From assembly GCA_009833045.1 (NCBI GenBank), contig WUUP01000011.1, positions 62,001-126,000 on the forward strand: a DNA stretch of 64,000 nucleotides, written 5' to 3'. Under the pieces are notes generated by a model. It was given only the letters and a program-made list of their open reading frames with translations. It was not told where the DNA came from and ran no database searches. The translations under genes were made by a program, and so were the position numbers. The DNA comes from Saprospirales bacterium GYS_P2D (lineage in GTDB: Bacteria; Bacteroidota; Bacteroidia; Chitinophagales; Saprospiraceae). Below, in pieces: positions 26,331 through 36,162 of this stretch; within the stretch, counting starts at the first letter, position 1; each line of letters starts with the position of its first letter.

Positions 26331-27287
26331 TCAGAAGAATCGGGGATTGATCTCTCGGGATGCATGGTCAGTCTGACCGATAGTATAGTGGACTACTGCC
26401 TCGATACTACCGCTGGATGCTCGACGGATATTTGAGAGGGTGATATCATATGCCGCTGCTATGAGCAGGCCAGAGTTGACCTGTAGACCTGCTAATACAG
26501 CAATGGATTCTCCAGCACTCTCACGATCTCCTCCGAGGCGATAGTTGATCCCACCGGTCAGTCTGTCGGCATACATGACGCTGAGATTGACATCGAGATC
26601 GACAGGGGCATTCTCTGTGTATTTGATGAGTGCCTGCGGGACAAATTTCACCATAGAGCTCATCTCTATCTCACCACCTCCCATCGCATAGAATATTCGT
26701 TGCTCACGGCCAAATCCTTCTTGATTTTCTATATCGAGCAGCGCCTCAGATAGCCTCGGTGAGGATAGCCCGAGGTAAAAGCTCTCTGTACTGTAGTAGA
26801 GACCTCCACCAAAGTTGAATACATTTTGATTGTAGTCTTGCGCATTCAGCGAAGGATCGAAAGCTATGCCATCTATCGCTAATAGACTCGGATCGGTAAA
26901 ATTAACCGAGTATCGTCTCAGCGAGGTCTGTAGCCCGATACTGAGAGTCTGCGATTCGCTGATCCTGATGCGGTAGGTATAGGCTCCTTCTATAGTTTGC
27001 TTTTCAGAGACACCGATCGTATTTCGATTGGCTGTGATGCCGAGTCCCGCATTTTGGGCGAAGAGTGGAATATTCACACTCAGCGCCTGCGTCTGAGGAG
27101 CACCCGGAAATCCGATCCACTGATTTCTGACGATACCAGTAAAGCTCACTCCCTCATAGTGTCCTGCATAGGCGGGATTGAGCGCCAGCTTATTATACAT
27201 GAACTGTGTATAGAGCTGATCCTGCTGTGTCCATGCTGTGAGACTACAGATGAGTAGTAGGGATGATATGACTATCGATCTTATCAT
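26331..27287 (-). CDS. PorP/SprF family type IX secretion outer-membrane protein
   Basis: A 318-residue protein with signal MIRSIVISSLLLICSLTAWTQ followed by the family hallmark QDQLYTQFMYNKLALNPAYAG. The rest is an outer-membrane beta-barrel pattern. In Flavobacterium johnsoniae SprF is needed for secretion and attachment of the adhesin SprB. Type B (CHU_C) T9SS cargo is generally paired with such a protein. Here it overlaps the adhesin stop by 4 nt and is followed at 1 nt by the PD40/OmpA gene, so the three form a dedicated secretion/attachment module. Confidence 0.93.
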   Translation of the reverse strand: MIRSIVISSLLLICSLTAWTQQDQLYTQFMYNKLALNPAYAGHYEGVSFTGIVRNQWIGFPGAPQTQALSVNIPLFAQNAGLGITANRNTIGVSEKQTIEGAYTYRIRISESQTLSIGLQTSLRRYSVNFTDPSLLAIDGIAFDPSLNAQDYNQNVFNFGGGLYYSTESFYLGLSSPRLSEALLDIENQEGFGREQRIFYAMGGGEIEMSSMVKFVPQALIKYTENAPVDLDVNLSVMYADRLTGGINYRLGGDRESAGESIAVLAGLQVNSGLLIAAAYDITLSNIRRASSGSIEAVVHYTIGQTDHASREINPRFF

Positions 27288-30200
27288 CTCTCTATGACTA
27301 TAAATCCTTTAATAATAGGACTATCAGGGGTCAGCTGAAAGACCGTAAAGTATGTACCTGCTGGCAGTGCCGCTCCATCGTATGTCCCATCCCAATCATT
27401 CTCATAGGGCTGCGCATAGTACACTTCGTCACCCCATTGATTGTAGATGTATAGTTCGTTTTGTGTTTGATCTCCTGATGCGATACATGGTATAGTCAGC
27501 AGATCATTTATACCGTCATTATTAGGAGTGATGACCGATGGGACGAAGCAGTCATTTTCATCACCGACTATGATTGATATTTGTCCCTCAGCACAGTTGT
27601 CATCACAGATAGGTGAGCATGCCTCATAGCGGATGATGACCTCTCCAGCAAATCTACTGCCAGCTTCATAAGTGAGCTCTCGAGTGATGTCATCCAGAGT
27701 AGCGACACCAAAAGCGGGTTCCTGGATGATGGATATTATAGTCTCATCATTGAGATCATCATTAGCCGTGATATCAAATGATGAGCTAGTATTGTAATCT
27801 ACTTCATATTGATCATCGATGACTGCATTAGCCGTCTCGACAGTAATGATCAGATCATCGGTCGAGAAGTCTGCGCATGGGCCATTACTCAAGGTCCATG
27901 ATAGCTCGTTCTGCCCGAGAGACAGACCGAATACCTCTGTCTCAAAATCAGTGGCATCTGCGAAGCTGATCGCCGGATCAGAGGAAGACCAGCGACCTTG
28001 GCCTCTCAGTGGTTCAGTAGCAGCGATTGATACTCCGTCAATCTCACATGCGATCATGTCATCCCCCGCTCGAGCGGAGACATCAGGTATACTCGAGATC
28101 TCGACGATGACAGGCACTGACTGTGGTGATCTACAGCCATCGATGATTCTTTCAGCGATGATATTATTCACACCCGGATTAAATCCTGCGGTACTCTCGA
28201 GGCGTAGACACACATCATTGGTCTGCCCGATGGTGACACCATTAGTGGTATTGATCCATGTGACGAGTACTCCCGCTGCAAAATCATCTCGGTCAATACA
28301 GAGCTCTATCGGTGTAGGATCATCCTCACAGACCTCGTAGTCAGGACTGTCGACTCTCGGTGCTGATGGTATGTCATTATATTCTATAGCATCAAATAGG
28401 GCAAAGTCGGAAGGACATCCATTTTTGATGATGCGAGCTTCATATGGCCCCTGAGTTTCTATTGTGGTATTAGCGATAACGATCCTATTTTGATCGCTGC
28501 TATAGCCGTCGGGACCTCGCCATTCATATTCGGTATCATTTTCTTGAGCGACTTCGAGCACGAGATCTTCTCCGAGGCAGACGGGGACATTACTGCTGAT
28601 AGTCGGAGGATTAGGTGTGCGAAATATCGATAACATCAGCGTATCAGAAGGATCTGACTGGCAGGTCTGATTAACAGCTCTTACGATATATAGGCCTGCG
28701 TCCTCTTGAGTGATATTGTCGATAGTCAGACTTGGTATATCAGTATTAAAATTGCCTGTAGGTGTAGTCCAGCGATACTGATAGCTGCTATCTATGATCG
28801 ATGGGGTAGTGATGATGACGCTATCTCCCACACAGCCAAAGTCAGTCCCTCCGAGCTGCAGCTTTGAGGGTATGTCATTGATTTCAAAGTAAGCGCTATC
28901 TGGTATAGATGGACAGCCATTACGAGTAGCCACTAAAGTATAGTACCCTTCGTTAGCCGAAGTATAATTTAATAGTTGTGGTCGATTTTCATCGGAAGTG
29001 AAGCCATCAGGCCCCGTCCAAGCATATTCGACACCATCATCTGGAAACACAGACTGATTGAGTATTGCTGACTTGCTACCATCTGTACACTCGTCTATAT
29101 CGGAGAATATTGAGAGTATCAGCGGTCGCTGAGTGACTGATATGCTCGTGCTAAACTGATGCTCGCAACCTGTGGCTGTAGTCACGATGACAGAGTATGT
29201 ACCGGCTATCGATGGAGCTGCAGGATTTTGATCAGTCGAGCTGAATCTGCCTGGACCTCTCCATTCATAGGTAGCTCCAGCTATCGTGTCTATACTCAGT
29301 CGGATAGAGTCACCCTCACAGATGAGACTATCATGACCGATAGTCAGATCGAGCTGATCGATGATGTCAATATTCACCAGTGTGGAGGTGTCAGATCTAC
29401 AGATGCTGTCGAGCACGATCACGCCCCACTCACCACGGTGAGTGCTATCTGTCTCATTGATCACCAAGCTATCGACATTAGTCAATTGATAAAACTGATT
29501 ATTCAGAATCCATCGATAGACGAACTGGTCAGCCGTATCATAGTTGCTGATATGAAATACAAATGGTTCTCCCTCACAGGCATTAGGAGCACTCTCGATA
29601 ACAGGAGTAGTCAGTAGCTCTATCACCTCCACCTCGATGTGTATACTATCTCTACATCCCTGACGACTACTGATGAGCGTATAGGTGCCGGCATCAGCGG
29701 CTGTGATATCTCTGATCGCATCAGGGATGAGCTGATCACTACTGAATCCATTTGGTCCGATCCATCTATGGGTCAAACTCGTGTCGTCACTGATGGCATC
29801 AAATCGTATGCTCTCACCAGCACAGAGAGAGTAGAAAGTATCGGCTACCATGACCTCCACCTTTTCTAATATCTCTATCATGACTGGCGTCGAAGGGGCA
29901 AAATCCGAATCACAAACATCGGACTCTATGATGAGGTAGTACTCATGCGTCCCAAGTGATGGGCGGATAGTGATAGCGGCCGTATCTGTAGCAGCGAGGA
30001 GACTTCCATCAGGGAATGTGCCCTCATACCAGTTGTATTGTACTTCGCTCTGATAGTTGAAAGTGCTGAGCTCTACGACATCTCCATCACAAAATGTGCT
30101 GGCATCGAGCAAGATGTCTGGTGAAGTAAAGTCTTGGATAAAGACCTCCGTGCTACCAGTCGATCTACAGCCACCAAAGCCTGTCAGCTCCAAGCTATAT

Positions 30201-33148
30201 ACTCCAGAGAGTGCGGCTGAGGCATTTGGGATGACTGGATTTTCAGCGGTCGATACATATCCATTAGGGCCCGTCCAGCGGAATGAATAGACATTCGGAT
30301 CAGGAGACATTGGTACATTAGCGAATAGTCTGATCGTATCTCCGAAACATAATACTGGATCTGCAGTCGGCTCGAGATCATATGGGATAAGTCGAGCATT
30401 AGTTTGGCACTGTGTGATATTACCAGCCAAGTCTGACACCGCCAGAGTAACTGTAGTCTGAGTGCCTATATCACTACAGTCGAGTGCTATACTATCGATA
30501 CTGATAGAGCCGATCTCACAATTGTCCATAGCTGACGTCAGTATGGCCATGGTATCAATGATCGGAGGCAGTAGTCCACTCGGATGTACTTGTAGATTGA
30601 TATTGGACACACAGCTGATCACTGGAAACTCTTCATCTCTCACCGTCACTGTATAGTCACAGGTGCTTGTATTATTTTGATCGTCAGTATAAGTATAGCT
30701 GATGATATTATTGCCCACATTGAGTGGTATGATGATAGGTGTAGACGCACTATTGATCTGATCGGCACTGATCGCAGTAGCTCCACTCACACTGATGCCC
30801 GATAGCTCCATGTCTCCAGAGCAGGGATCGCTGATCATAGGTAGCGAGTCTATCTGATAGTCATAGCTGCAGGTAGCTGGTAGGAGTGTGACTATTTCAT
30901 CATCTGGACAGACTAATGCTTCGCTTGGTCCTCCAGATATAATGATGCTTTGTGTAGTACTGTCAGCATTGTTAGCGCAGTCATAGAGATAGTAATTGAT
31001 CTCATATTCGCCAGCAGCGAGCACTGTATCTATATCTGCTGTTATTGGTTTTTGGTCGCTGTCATTGATAGAGTAGAATGCTCTCAATCCTCCAGTAGCA
31101 TTGCTCTCCAGGGATAAGGTAGCGGAGACCGCTGTATTAGGACAGACCGTATTGATTGATAGCGAGGGTACTCCGTTGATAATATTCGGCTCCAGCCTAA
31201 AATCAACAAATCCATCATCTATCCATGCACTCAGCTGCGAACCAGTGAGAGTGATGGTAGTAGTACCAGCACCACACTGTGCCAAGGTATTATCTGTACG
31301 ACCTATATTCTGCCCATTTTCGTCAATGATGTTAAAGTATTCTGTTGGGTTATTCGCATCGATATTGGAGATGCGAATGGACAGTGTGATATCGTCATCA
31401 AAATTAATAGCTCCTGTGATCGGCCCTAATCTAATATCGACAGGATCTACAGGTGCTTCATCATCAGGTGCAGTGACCATGATCTGACCAGTGCTATACT
31501 GACTGTTACTTTCTGACAGACAGTTGTCCGTACCCATAGGTGGCATGATCGTGATCGCTGCGGCGCAGTCTCCGGCCGTCGGATCTACTGTGATATCAAG
31601 ATCTTCGTACATAGTAGTAATAGTAGGGGCTTCATCATCAGATATGCCATAGGTAGCCGTATAGCGTAGCGCATTGCCACATACATCGATGAAGACAAAA
31701 TCAACCTCCTCATATCGGATCAATCCATCTCTGCTGGATGGACACTGAGCCGCATCAAAATCCCCTGGAGGAGTGCCTGGCCATGTCGTAGGATCACTGA
31801 GATCATATGATCCAGGTACCGCAGCGAATGATTCTGATATCTCGTTGATGTCGTCATTGATGATCGCATTTGCTCTGCCATTGACCCAGTCGCTGAATCC
31901 ACTCTGGATATCGATCGGGCTGTCACAAGGTAGTATGATGTCTATTGCCGGGCTGACGAGGACAGGAGCCATGCTATCGATCACGGTGATACGCTGTGGT
32001 AGGACTAATGCACTACCACAGAGATCCTGGATGCTCCATCTACGAGTGATGATGAGCTGACAGCCGTCAGTTTCTATATTGTCATCATAGTCAATGATGA
32101 CCTCCGAGCTACAGTTGTCTATGACATCGATCGGCATACCTGTGATCGCAGGATCAGGATTTGGATCATTAAGTATAGTAGTATCGGCAGGAGCAACGAA
32201 TCTTGGCTCCAATGTATCGGTGACGAAAATCACTTGAGAAATACGAGCCTCATTGCCACAAGCATCTGTAGCCACATAGGTACGCTCTACTCGATAGTTA
32301 AAGTGTTCGCAGGTATTATCATTTGGATCTTGAGTCGAGATATCTATGATCTCAGGTACGATGGAGCCTACACATTCGTCGGTGACATTGATACTACGAG
32401 CCGAGGGTACGTTATCACAGTTGACCACTAATGTGTCTGGCAGCTCCGACTCAAATATCGGTCGCATCGTATCAATAAGGCTGAAGATCGCTGTGGCGCT
32501 TGATTCGTTGCCACATTCGTCCTGAGCTACGAAGGTCACAGTCAGCTCATAGTCACAGCTCTGTGCCGAGCTTATCAGATTAGGTGCTGTATTGAATGTG
32601 CCGCTGCCATTATTGCCATCGGTATCAGAGTACTCGTATCGAAGGAAGCTCTCCATCACGGAGCAGGCATCATTGATCGTTGCTCCTCCGAATGTAGCGA
32701 TCCAGTTATTGAGACTATCGTTGCGTCCCGGTTGGCAGATGATACTGTAATCAGAAGGCAGCACTGTGAATACCGGTCCAGACGTATCGATCACCTCAAA
32801 CACCGCAAAACTGGTATCACTATGATTGGCACAGCTATCAATAGCGTAAAATCCTACCTCGACCATACCTGTGGTGCCACACTGTATCGATCTGTCCAGA
32901 TCGAGCTGCTCCAGAGCCTGAGGGGCTGTGAGCGTAGTCATCAGCGTGACTAATGAGCTATCATCCATCGCCTCGAGATCTGCAAAGCGATCATACCATG
33001 CCTGTAGACTATCCTCGATGGCCAGATCACAGCTCACCACCAGATCCATCGCAGGTGTGAGTATCACGGGTGATATTGTGTCAGTTGCTGCATGAGTAGA
33101 TGAGACGCTGGTATACAAAGCCATGAGTCCTATCATGACGATACGCAT
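27284..33148 (-). CDS. Giant multidomain T9SS adhesin with CHU_C sorting domain
   Basis: A 1954-residue secreted protein with signal MRIVMIGLMALYTSVSSTHA. Residues of about 25-900 carry HYR-like modules that each begin with D(T/S)xxP followed by a Cys-containing strand (e.g. DTMRPIFESELPDTLVVNCD). About 925-1600 contain six Ig/PKD-like repeats with a W-x-GPxGF core (near 962, 1131, 1296, 1378, 1464, 1546). The last 90 residues are a type B CHU_C domain (CFVPSVITPNNDGIND at 1865), the T9SS sorting signal. It probably acts in surface adhesion or gliding. It follows a small ORF and gltX on the same strand. Confidence 0.93.
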   Translation of the reverse strand: MRIVMIGLMALYTSVSSTHAATDTISPVILTPAMDLVVSCDLAIEDSLQAWYDRFADLEAMDDSSLVTLMTTLTAPQALEQLDLDRSIQCGTTGMVEVGFYAIDSCANHSDTSFAVFEVIDTSGPVFTVLPSDYSIICQPGRNDSLNNWIATFGGATINDACSVMESFLRYEYSDTDGNNGSGTFNTAPNLISSAQSCDYELTVTFVAQDECGNESSATAIFSLIDTMRPIFESELPDTLVVNCDNVPSARSINVTDECVGSIVPEIIDISTQDPNDNTCEHFNYRVERTYVATDACGNEARISQVIFVTDTLEPRFVAPADTTILNDPNPDPAITGMPIDVIDNCSSEVIIDYDDNIETDGCQLIITRRWSIQDLCGSALVLPQRITVIDSMAPVLVSPAIDIILPCDSPIDIQSGFSDWVNGRANAIINDDINEISESFAAVPGSYDLSDPTTWPGTPPGDFDAAQCPSSRDGLIRYEEVDFVFIDVCGNALRYTATYGISDDEAPTITTMYEDLDITVDPTAGDCAAAITIMPPMGTDNCLSESNSQYSTGQIMVTAPDDEAPVDPVDIRLGPITGAINFDDDITLSIRISNIDANNPTEYFNIIDENGQNIGRTDNTLAQCGAGTTTITLTGSQLSAWIDDGFVDFRLEPNIINGVPSLSINTVCPNTAVSATLSLESNATGGLRAFYSINDSDQKPITADIDTVLAAGEYEINYYLYDCANNADSTTQSIIISGGPSEALVCPDDEIVTLLPATCSYDYQIDSLPMISDPCSGDMELSGISVSGATAISADQINSASTPIIIPLNVGNNIISYTYTDDQNNTSTCDYTVTVRDEEFPVISCVSNINLQVHPSGLLPPIIDTMAILTSAMDNCEIGSISIDSIALDCSDIGTQTTVTLAVSDLAGNITQCQTNARLIPYDLEPTADPVLCFGDTIRLFANVPMSPDPNVYSFRWTGPNGYVSTAENPVIPNASAALSGVYSLELTGFGGCRSTGSTEVFIQDFTSPDILLDASTFCDGDVVELSTFNYQSEVQYNWYEGTFPDGSLLAATDTAAITIRPSLGTHEYYLIIESDVCDSDFAPSTPVMIEILEKVEVMVADTFYSLCAGESIRFDAISDDTSLTHRWIGPNGFSSDQLIPDAIRDITAADAGTYTLISSRQGCRDSIHIEVEVIELLTTPVIESAPNACEGEPFVFHISNYDTADQFVYRWILNNQFYQLTNVDSLVINETDSTHRGEWGVIVLDSICRSDTSTLVNIDIIDQLDLTIGHDSLICEGDSIRLSIDTIAGATYEWRGPGRFSSTDQNPAAPSIAGTYSVIVTTATGCEHQFSTSISVTQRPLILSIFSDIDECTDGSKSAILNQSVFPDDGVEYAWTGPDGFTSDENRPQLLNYTSANEGYYTLVATRNGCPSIPDSAYFEINDIPSKLQLGGTDFGCVGDSVIITTPSIIDSSYQYRWTTPTGNFNTDIPSLTIDNITQEDAGLYIVRAVNQTCQSDPSDTLMLSIFRTPNPPTISSNVPVCLGEDLVLEVAQENDTEYEWRGPDGYSSDQNRIVIANTTIETQGPYEARIIKNGCPSDFALFDAIEYNDIPSAPRVDSPDYEVCEDDPTPIELCIDRDDFAAGVLVTWINTTNGVTIGQTNDVCLRLESTAGFNPGVNNIIAERIIDGCRSPQSVPVIVEISSIPDVSARAGDDMIACEIDGVSIAATEPLRGQGRWSSSDPAISFADATDFETEVFGLSLGQNELSWTLSNGPCADFSTDDLIITVETANAVIDDQYEVDYNTSSSFDITANDDLNDETIISIIQEPAFGVATLDDITRELTYEAGSRFAGEVIIRYEACSPICDDNCAEGQISIIVGDENDCFVPSVITPNNDGINDLLTIPCIASGDQTQNELYIYNQWGDEVYYAQPYENDWDGTYDGAALPAGTYFTVFQLTPDSPIIKGFIVIER

Positions 33149-33180
33149 GGAGTAGAGGATATGATATGTAGGCTGCTCTT

Positions 33181-33345
33181 TTATTCTTCCTCTTTTTTTG
33201 AGTTAAGTCTTTTGTCTTCCACGTTTTCATTGAGGAAGGCATTGAGATCATCGATAGAGATATTCGTCTCCATCTGACCAAATGGATCGACTTTGATGTC
33301 AAATCCTTTTAGCTCCTCATGTGTTTTTTTGTTCTTATTATCCAT
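33181..33345 (-). CDS. Small 54-residue acidic/basic protein between gltX and the adhesin
   Basis: This short frame begins MDNKNKKTHEELKGFDIKVD, continues through FGQMETNISIDDLNAFLNEN and ends KKEEE. It is highly charged, soluble, and has no signal. The start lies 3 nt after the gltX stop and its end is 32 nt before the adhesin start, so it fills the gap exactly. Codon choice matches its neighbours. Similar small GFDIKVxxFG proteins occur in Bacteroidota as far as I recall, but I cannot name a function. Supported by position, coding character and lack of overlap. Confidence 0.65.
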   Translation of the reverse strand: MDNKNKKTHEELKGFDIKVDPFGQMETNISIDDLNAFLNENVEDKRLNSKKEEE

Positions 33346-33348
33346 TGT

Positions 33349-34893
33349 TTATGAGGCAGTTTTTATTGCTATTGCTTCTTTGAGTCCTTGCTGTAGACGA
33401 GATACGGTCTCCTCTTTACCCAATAGTGCTATCATCTCAAATAAGTCAGGCCCTGCCATCGAGCCTGTCATACATATACGTAGCACAGGGAGTATCTCTC
33501 CAAATTTCAAGCCATTGTCGTTGATGAAGCCTTTTACTAATGCGCTCAGAGATTCAGCGTCCCATGCATCACTCGCCTGTAGGGCTGATATGATCTCCTC
33601 AAAGTGAGCTTGATTATCCAGTTTAAATTTCTTCTTGAGTGGCTTCTCCTCATATGCTGTAGGTGCTGACCAAAAGTAGGTGCCCTCTGTCACAAATTCG
33701 CCGATGCTCTCGACTCTTGGCTTGAGCATGTCGATCACACCACTGATAAATTCATCGGAGAGATCACCTCCTACAGCCTTGATGTCATCAGCTACCAAGG
33801 CCAATAGTTCACTGGTAGGCGAGGCAATGATATACTGCTGGTTAAACCACTTTGCTTTATCATAGTTAAACTGAGCTCCCGATTTGATGATCTTAGCTAT
33901 TGAAAATTCTTGTGCCAATTCATCTCTGGTGAACATCTCTTGGTCAGTACCAGGACTCCATCCAAGTAGCGATAGGAAGTTAATCAATGCATCTGGCAAA
34001 AATCCCTCTTCTCTGAATCCTGCATAGATGGCTCCTTCTTTTTCATCATTCCACTCCAGTGGGAATACCGGGAATCCAAACTTAGCGCCATCTCTTTTGC
34101 TGAGTTTACCCTTACCACTTGGCTTCATGATCAAAGGGAGATGAGTGAATACCGGCATCTCCGCCTCCCAGCCAAAAAATCTATAAAGTAATACATGATG
34201 AGCAGTGCTGCTGAGCCACTCCTCGCCACGGATCACATGAGATATCTCCATGAGACGATCATCGACGACATTCGCCAGATGATAGGTAGGTAGTCCGTCA
34301 GCCTTGAGTATGACCTTGTCATCGAGCTCTGATGTGTCAAACTGTACTCTACCTCGCACCTCATCGCTGAATCCGATGACCTCGCCCTCTGGTACTTTCA
34401 TCCGGACGGTGACATTTTCACCTTTTTCGATTAGGTCTTGTACTTCGGCATCAGAGAGAGTCAGGCTATTGCGCATCGTCATACGGATGCTGGCATCATA
34501 TTTAGGGCTGTGCTTGCCATTAGCTTTCTCTCGCTCCCTCATCTCCTCGAGCTCCACAGGAGTATCAAAAGCATAATAGGCATGTCCTGCCTCGATCAGC
34601 TGCTCTACATGAGCAGTGTATATATCTCGACGCTCTGACTGTCGGTAGGGCCCATAGTCTCCACCATGATCCACACTCTCGGCAGGTATCAACCCCAGCC
34701 AATTGAGCGACTCGATGATGTAGGCCTCTGCGCCTGAGACATATCTGGTCTGATCAGTATCCTCGATACGGAGGATGAATGTCCCATTATGTTTTTGTGC
34801 GAATAGATAATTGTAGAGAGCAGTCCTAACTCCACCTATATGCAATGGCCCCGTCGGAGAGGGCGCAAATCTTACTCTTACTCCTTTGCTCAT
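33349..34893 (-). CDS. gltX: Glutamyl-tRNA synthetase
   Basis: Charges tRNA-Glu with glutamate. Class I features: N-terminal RFAPSPTGPLHIGGVRTALY with the HIGH-type HIGG (near residue 18), and the KMSKS loop as KLSKRDG (near 262). The 514-residue length is standard. The C-terminal anticodon-binding domain is intact. It has a Bacteroidota -7 box (TATTTTTG, 34926-34933) upstream and diverges from a polysaccharide deacetylase. Downstream genes on the same strand are the 54-residue ORF and then the giant adhesin, an unusual housekeeping-to-surface run. Confidence 0.97.
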   Translation of the reverse strand: MSKGVRVRFAPSPTGPLHIGGVRTALYNYLFAQKHNGTFILRIEDTDQTRYVSGAEAYIIESLNWLGLIPAESVDHGGDYGPYRQSERRDIYTAHVEQLIEAGHAYYAFDTPVELEEMREREKANGKHSPKYDASIRMTMRNSLTLSDAEVQDLIEKGENVTVRMKVPEGEVIGFSDEVRGRVQFDTSELDDKVILKADGLPTYHLANVVDDRLMEISHVIRGEEWLSSTAHHVLLYRFFGWEAEMPVFTHLPLIMKPSGKGKLSKRDGAKFGFPVFPLEWNDEKEGAIYAGFREEGFLPDALINFLSLLGWSPGTDQEMFTRDELAQEFSIAKIIKSGAQFNYDKAKWFNQQYIIASPTSELLALVADDIKAVGGDLSDEFISGVIDMLKPRVESIGEFVTEGTYFWSAPTAYEEKPLKKKFKLDNQAHFEEIISALQASDAWDAESLSALVKGFINDNGLKFGEILPVLRICMTGSMAGPDLFEMIALLGKEETVSRLQQGLKEAIAIKTAS

Positions 34894-34925
34894 GGATTCT
34901 ATTGTTTCTTACTATTATAGCTGTG

Positions 34926-34960
34926 CAAAAATATTACCATTGTATCAGGTTCGCCTGATA
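34926..34960 (-). promoter_or_regulatory. gltX -7 box and adjacent TTCG hairpin
   Basis: TATTTTTG on the minus strand (34926-34933) matches the -7 consensus, 33 nt before the gltX ATG. tatcagg-ttcg-cctgata (34943-34960) is a perfect 7-bp inverted repeat with a TTCG centre. It lies where the -33 region should be, in the gap shared with the divergent deacetylase gene. Confidence 0.4.
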
Positions 34961-34983
34961 AATCAGAATAAGCTTTTATTAAA

Positions 34984-35562
34984 ATGAATAAACAGCTCTA
35001 TTTCACGAGAGTTCCCCGATGGATACAGGGCTGTTGTCGTGGATTAGTCTGGCGGCGAGCGGATGGTGATAGACCGCTATTGACATTTGACGATGGCCCG
35101 CATCCAGATACTACTCCGTGGATCCTCGATGAGCTGGATAGGATGGATCAGGGAGCCATATTCTTTCTGATAGGGGAGCAGGCTGAGCGGTACCCCGAGC
35201 TGATGGACGAGATCCGACAGCGAGGTCATCAAGTGGCTAATCATGGCTATCAGCATCTCAGAGGATGGCAGCTATCAGTAGATCACTTTCGTGAAAATGT
35301 AGAGCGAGGTGCAGAGATCACAGGGTCTACTCTCTATCGACCAGCCTATGGCCAGATAGGCTTTCGCCAATATCGAGCTATAAAAAACGATCACCAAGTC
35401 ATGATGTGGTCTGTGATGCCCGGAGACTTCATAGAGGATATAGATGTCAAGCGGCGGATGGAGAAAATCAAAAAAGTTCTACGTCCAGATGACATCATCG
35501 TGCTTCATGATAACGTGGAGCATTTTGAGCGTATGAGGCAGATGCTTGTGATGTTGGGGTGA
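34984..35562 (+). CDS. Polysaccharide deacetylase (NodB domain)
   Basis: A 192-residue carbohydrate esterase family 4 protein. The NodB motifs are visible: TFDDGPHPDT (near residue 37, with the catalytic base and metal Asp), NHGYQH (near 90, the two metal His), RPAYGQ (near 119, Ala replacing the usual second Pro) and IIVLHDN near 173. No signal peptide is present, so it may act in the cytoplasm or at the inner membrane face. The substrate could be peptidoglycan, chitin oligomers or another N-acetylated glycan. It is a single gene, divergent from gltX. Confidence 0.9.
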   Translation: MNKQLYFTRVPRWIQGCCRGLVWRRADGDRPLLTFDDGPHPDTTPWILDELDRMDQGAIFFLIGEQAERYPELMDEIRQRGHQVANHGYQHLRGWQLSVDHFRENVERGAEITGSTLYRPAYGQIGFRQYRAIKNDHQVMMWSVMPGDFIEDIDVKRRMEKIKKVLRPDDIIVLHDNVEHFERMRQMLVMLG

Positions 35563-35601
35563 GAGTATTGTGTATATTAAGAATCGAATATTTCTTCAAA
35601 C

Positions 35602-35778
35602 ATGAGCCAACAGCAAGTTATAACTTTATTAGTCTTAATCTTTTGTATAGCAAATTGGATCTATGGTTATAAATCAAAACGGTAGGATAACTATGACATA
35701 TACTCTAAAGGCAGCAGGCATATGGCTTTATTCATGATATCACTTATTTGTATCTATATTTTGCTAAAAGGTCAATAG
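35602..35778 (+). pseudogene. Possible small two-TM protein gene broken by an in-frame TAG
   Basis: From ATG 35602 a hydrophobic peptide MSQQQVITLLVLIFCIANWI reads to TAG at 35683-35685 (27 codons). The same frame then stays open for 30 more codons with a second hydrophobic helix (MALFMISLICIYILLKGQ) to TAG at 35776-35778. It looks like a 58-codon two-TM protein split by one stop, or else a 27-residue single-TM protein followed by chance sequence. Nothing else confirms it. Confidence 0.3.
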
Positions 35779-36160
35779 TTGCCAATCACTCAATAATCAT
35801 TTACTGTCAAATCGACCACGGCACGAGGGAGATATACTTTGACTTCGGAGGTGAACAAACCAGAATACCAACACAATAGCAAGAAGTCCCCACTACCTTT
35901 TCATCTCGATGGCACAGAGAGATCTTTGTTATCAATATGATGTGACTTCAATAATCAACATAGATTTTTCCCTACGGTCAAAATGAAAAAGTATTTGATT
36001 CATTGCACAAACTACTTCGCATGAAACCGTAGAGTGCCATCCTTCTTTTTCAAGAGAAGGACAGGAGGATGAGTTCGATGGCCGAATAGAAGCATCTTCG
36101 ACTTTTGAACTTGCTCACTTGCTACCTAAAATTACTTTCATCGATAAAATTCAAGCATTC
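35779..36160. other. Gene-poor stretch before the PadR gene
   Basis: I see no convincing gene on either strand. One plus-strand frame is open for about 50 codons up to the TAG near 36166 but has no start codon or recognisable motif. The region is AT-rich and may hold decayed coding sequence or the regulatory leader of the PadR operon. Confidence 0.4.
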
Positions 36161-36162
36161 AT

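Noticed and set aside
27819-28340. Plus-strand open frame of 173 codons opposite the giant adhesin
   Set aside because: Antisense shadow of a strongly coding minus-strand gene, with no domain features and a composition that mirrors the sense codons. The same applies to 29159-29617 and 31101-31487.
35602-35778. Stop-codon recoding (pyrrolysine) at TAG 35683
   Set aside because: No pyl genes or recoding signal are in view. A nonsense mutation or a genuine short ORF is simpler.
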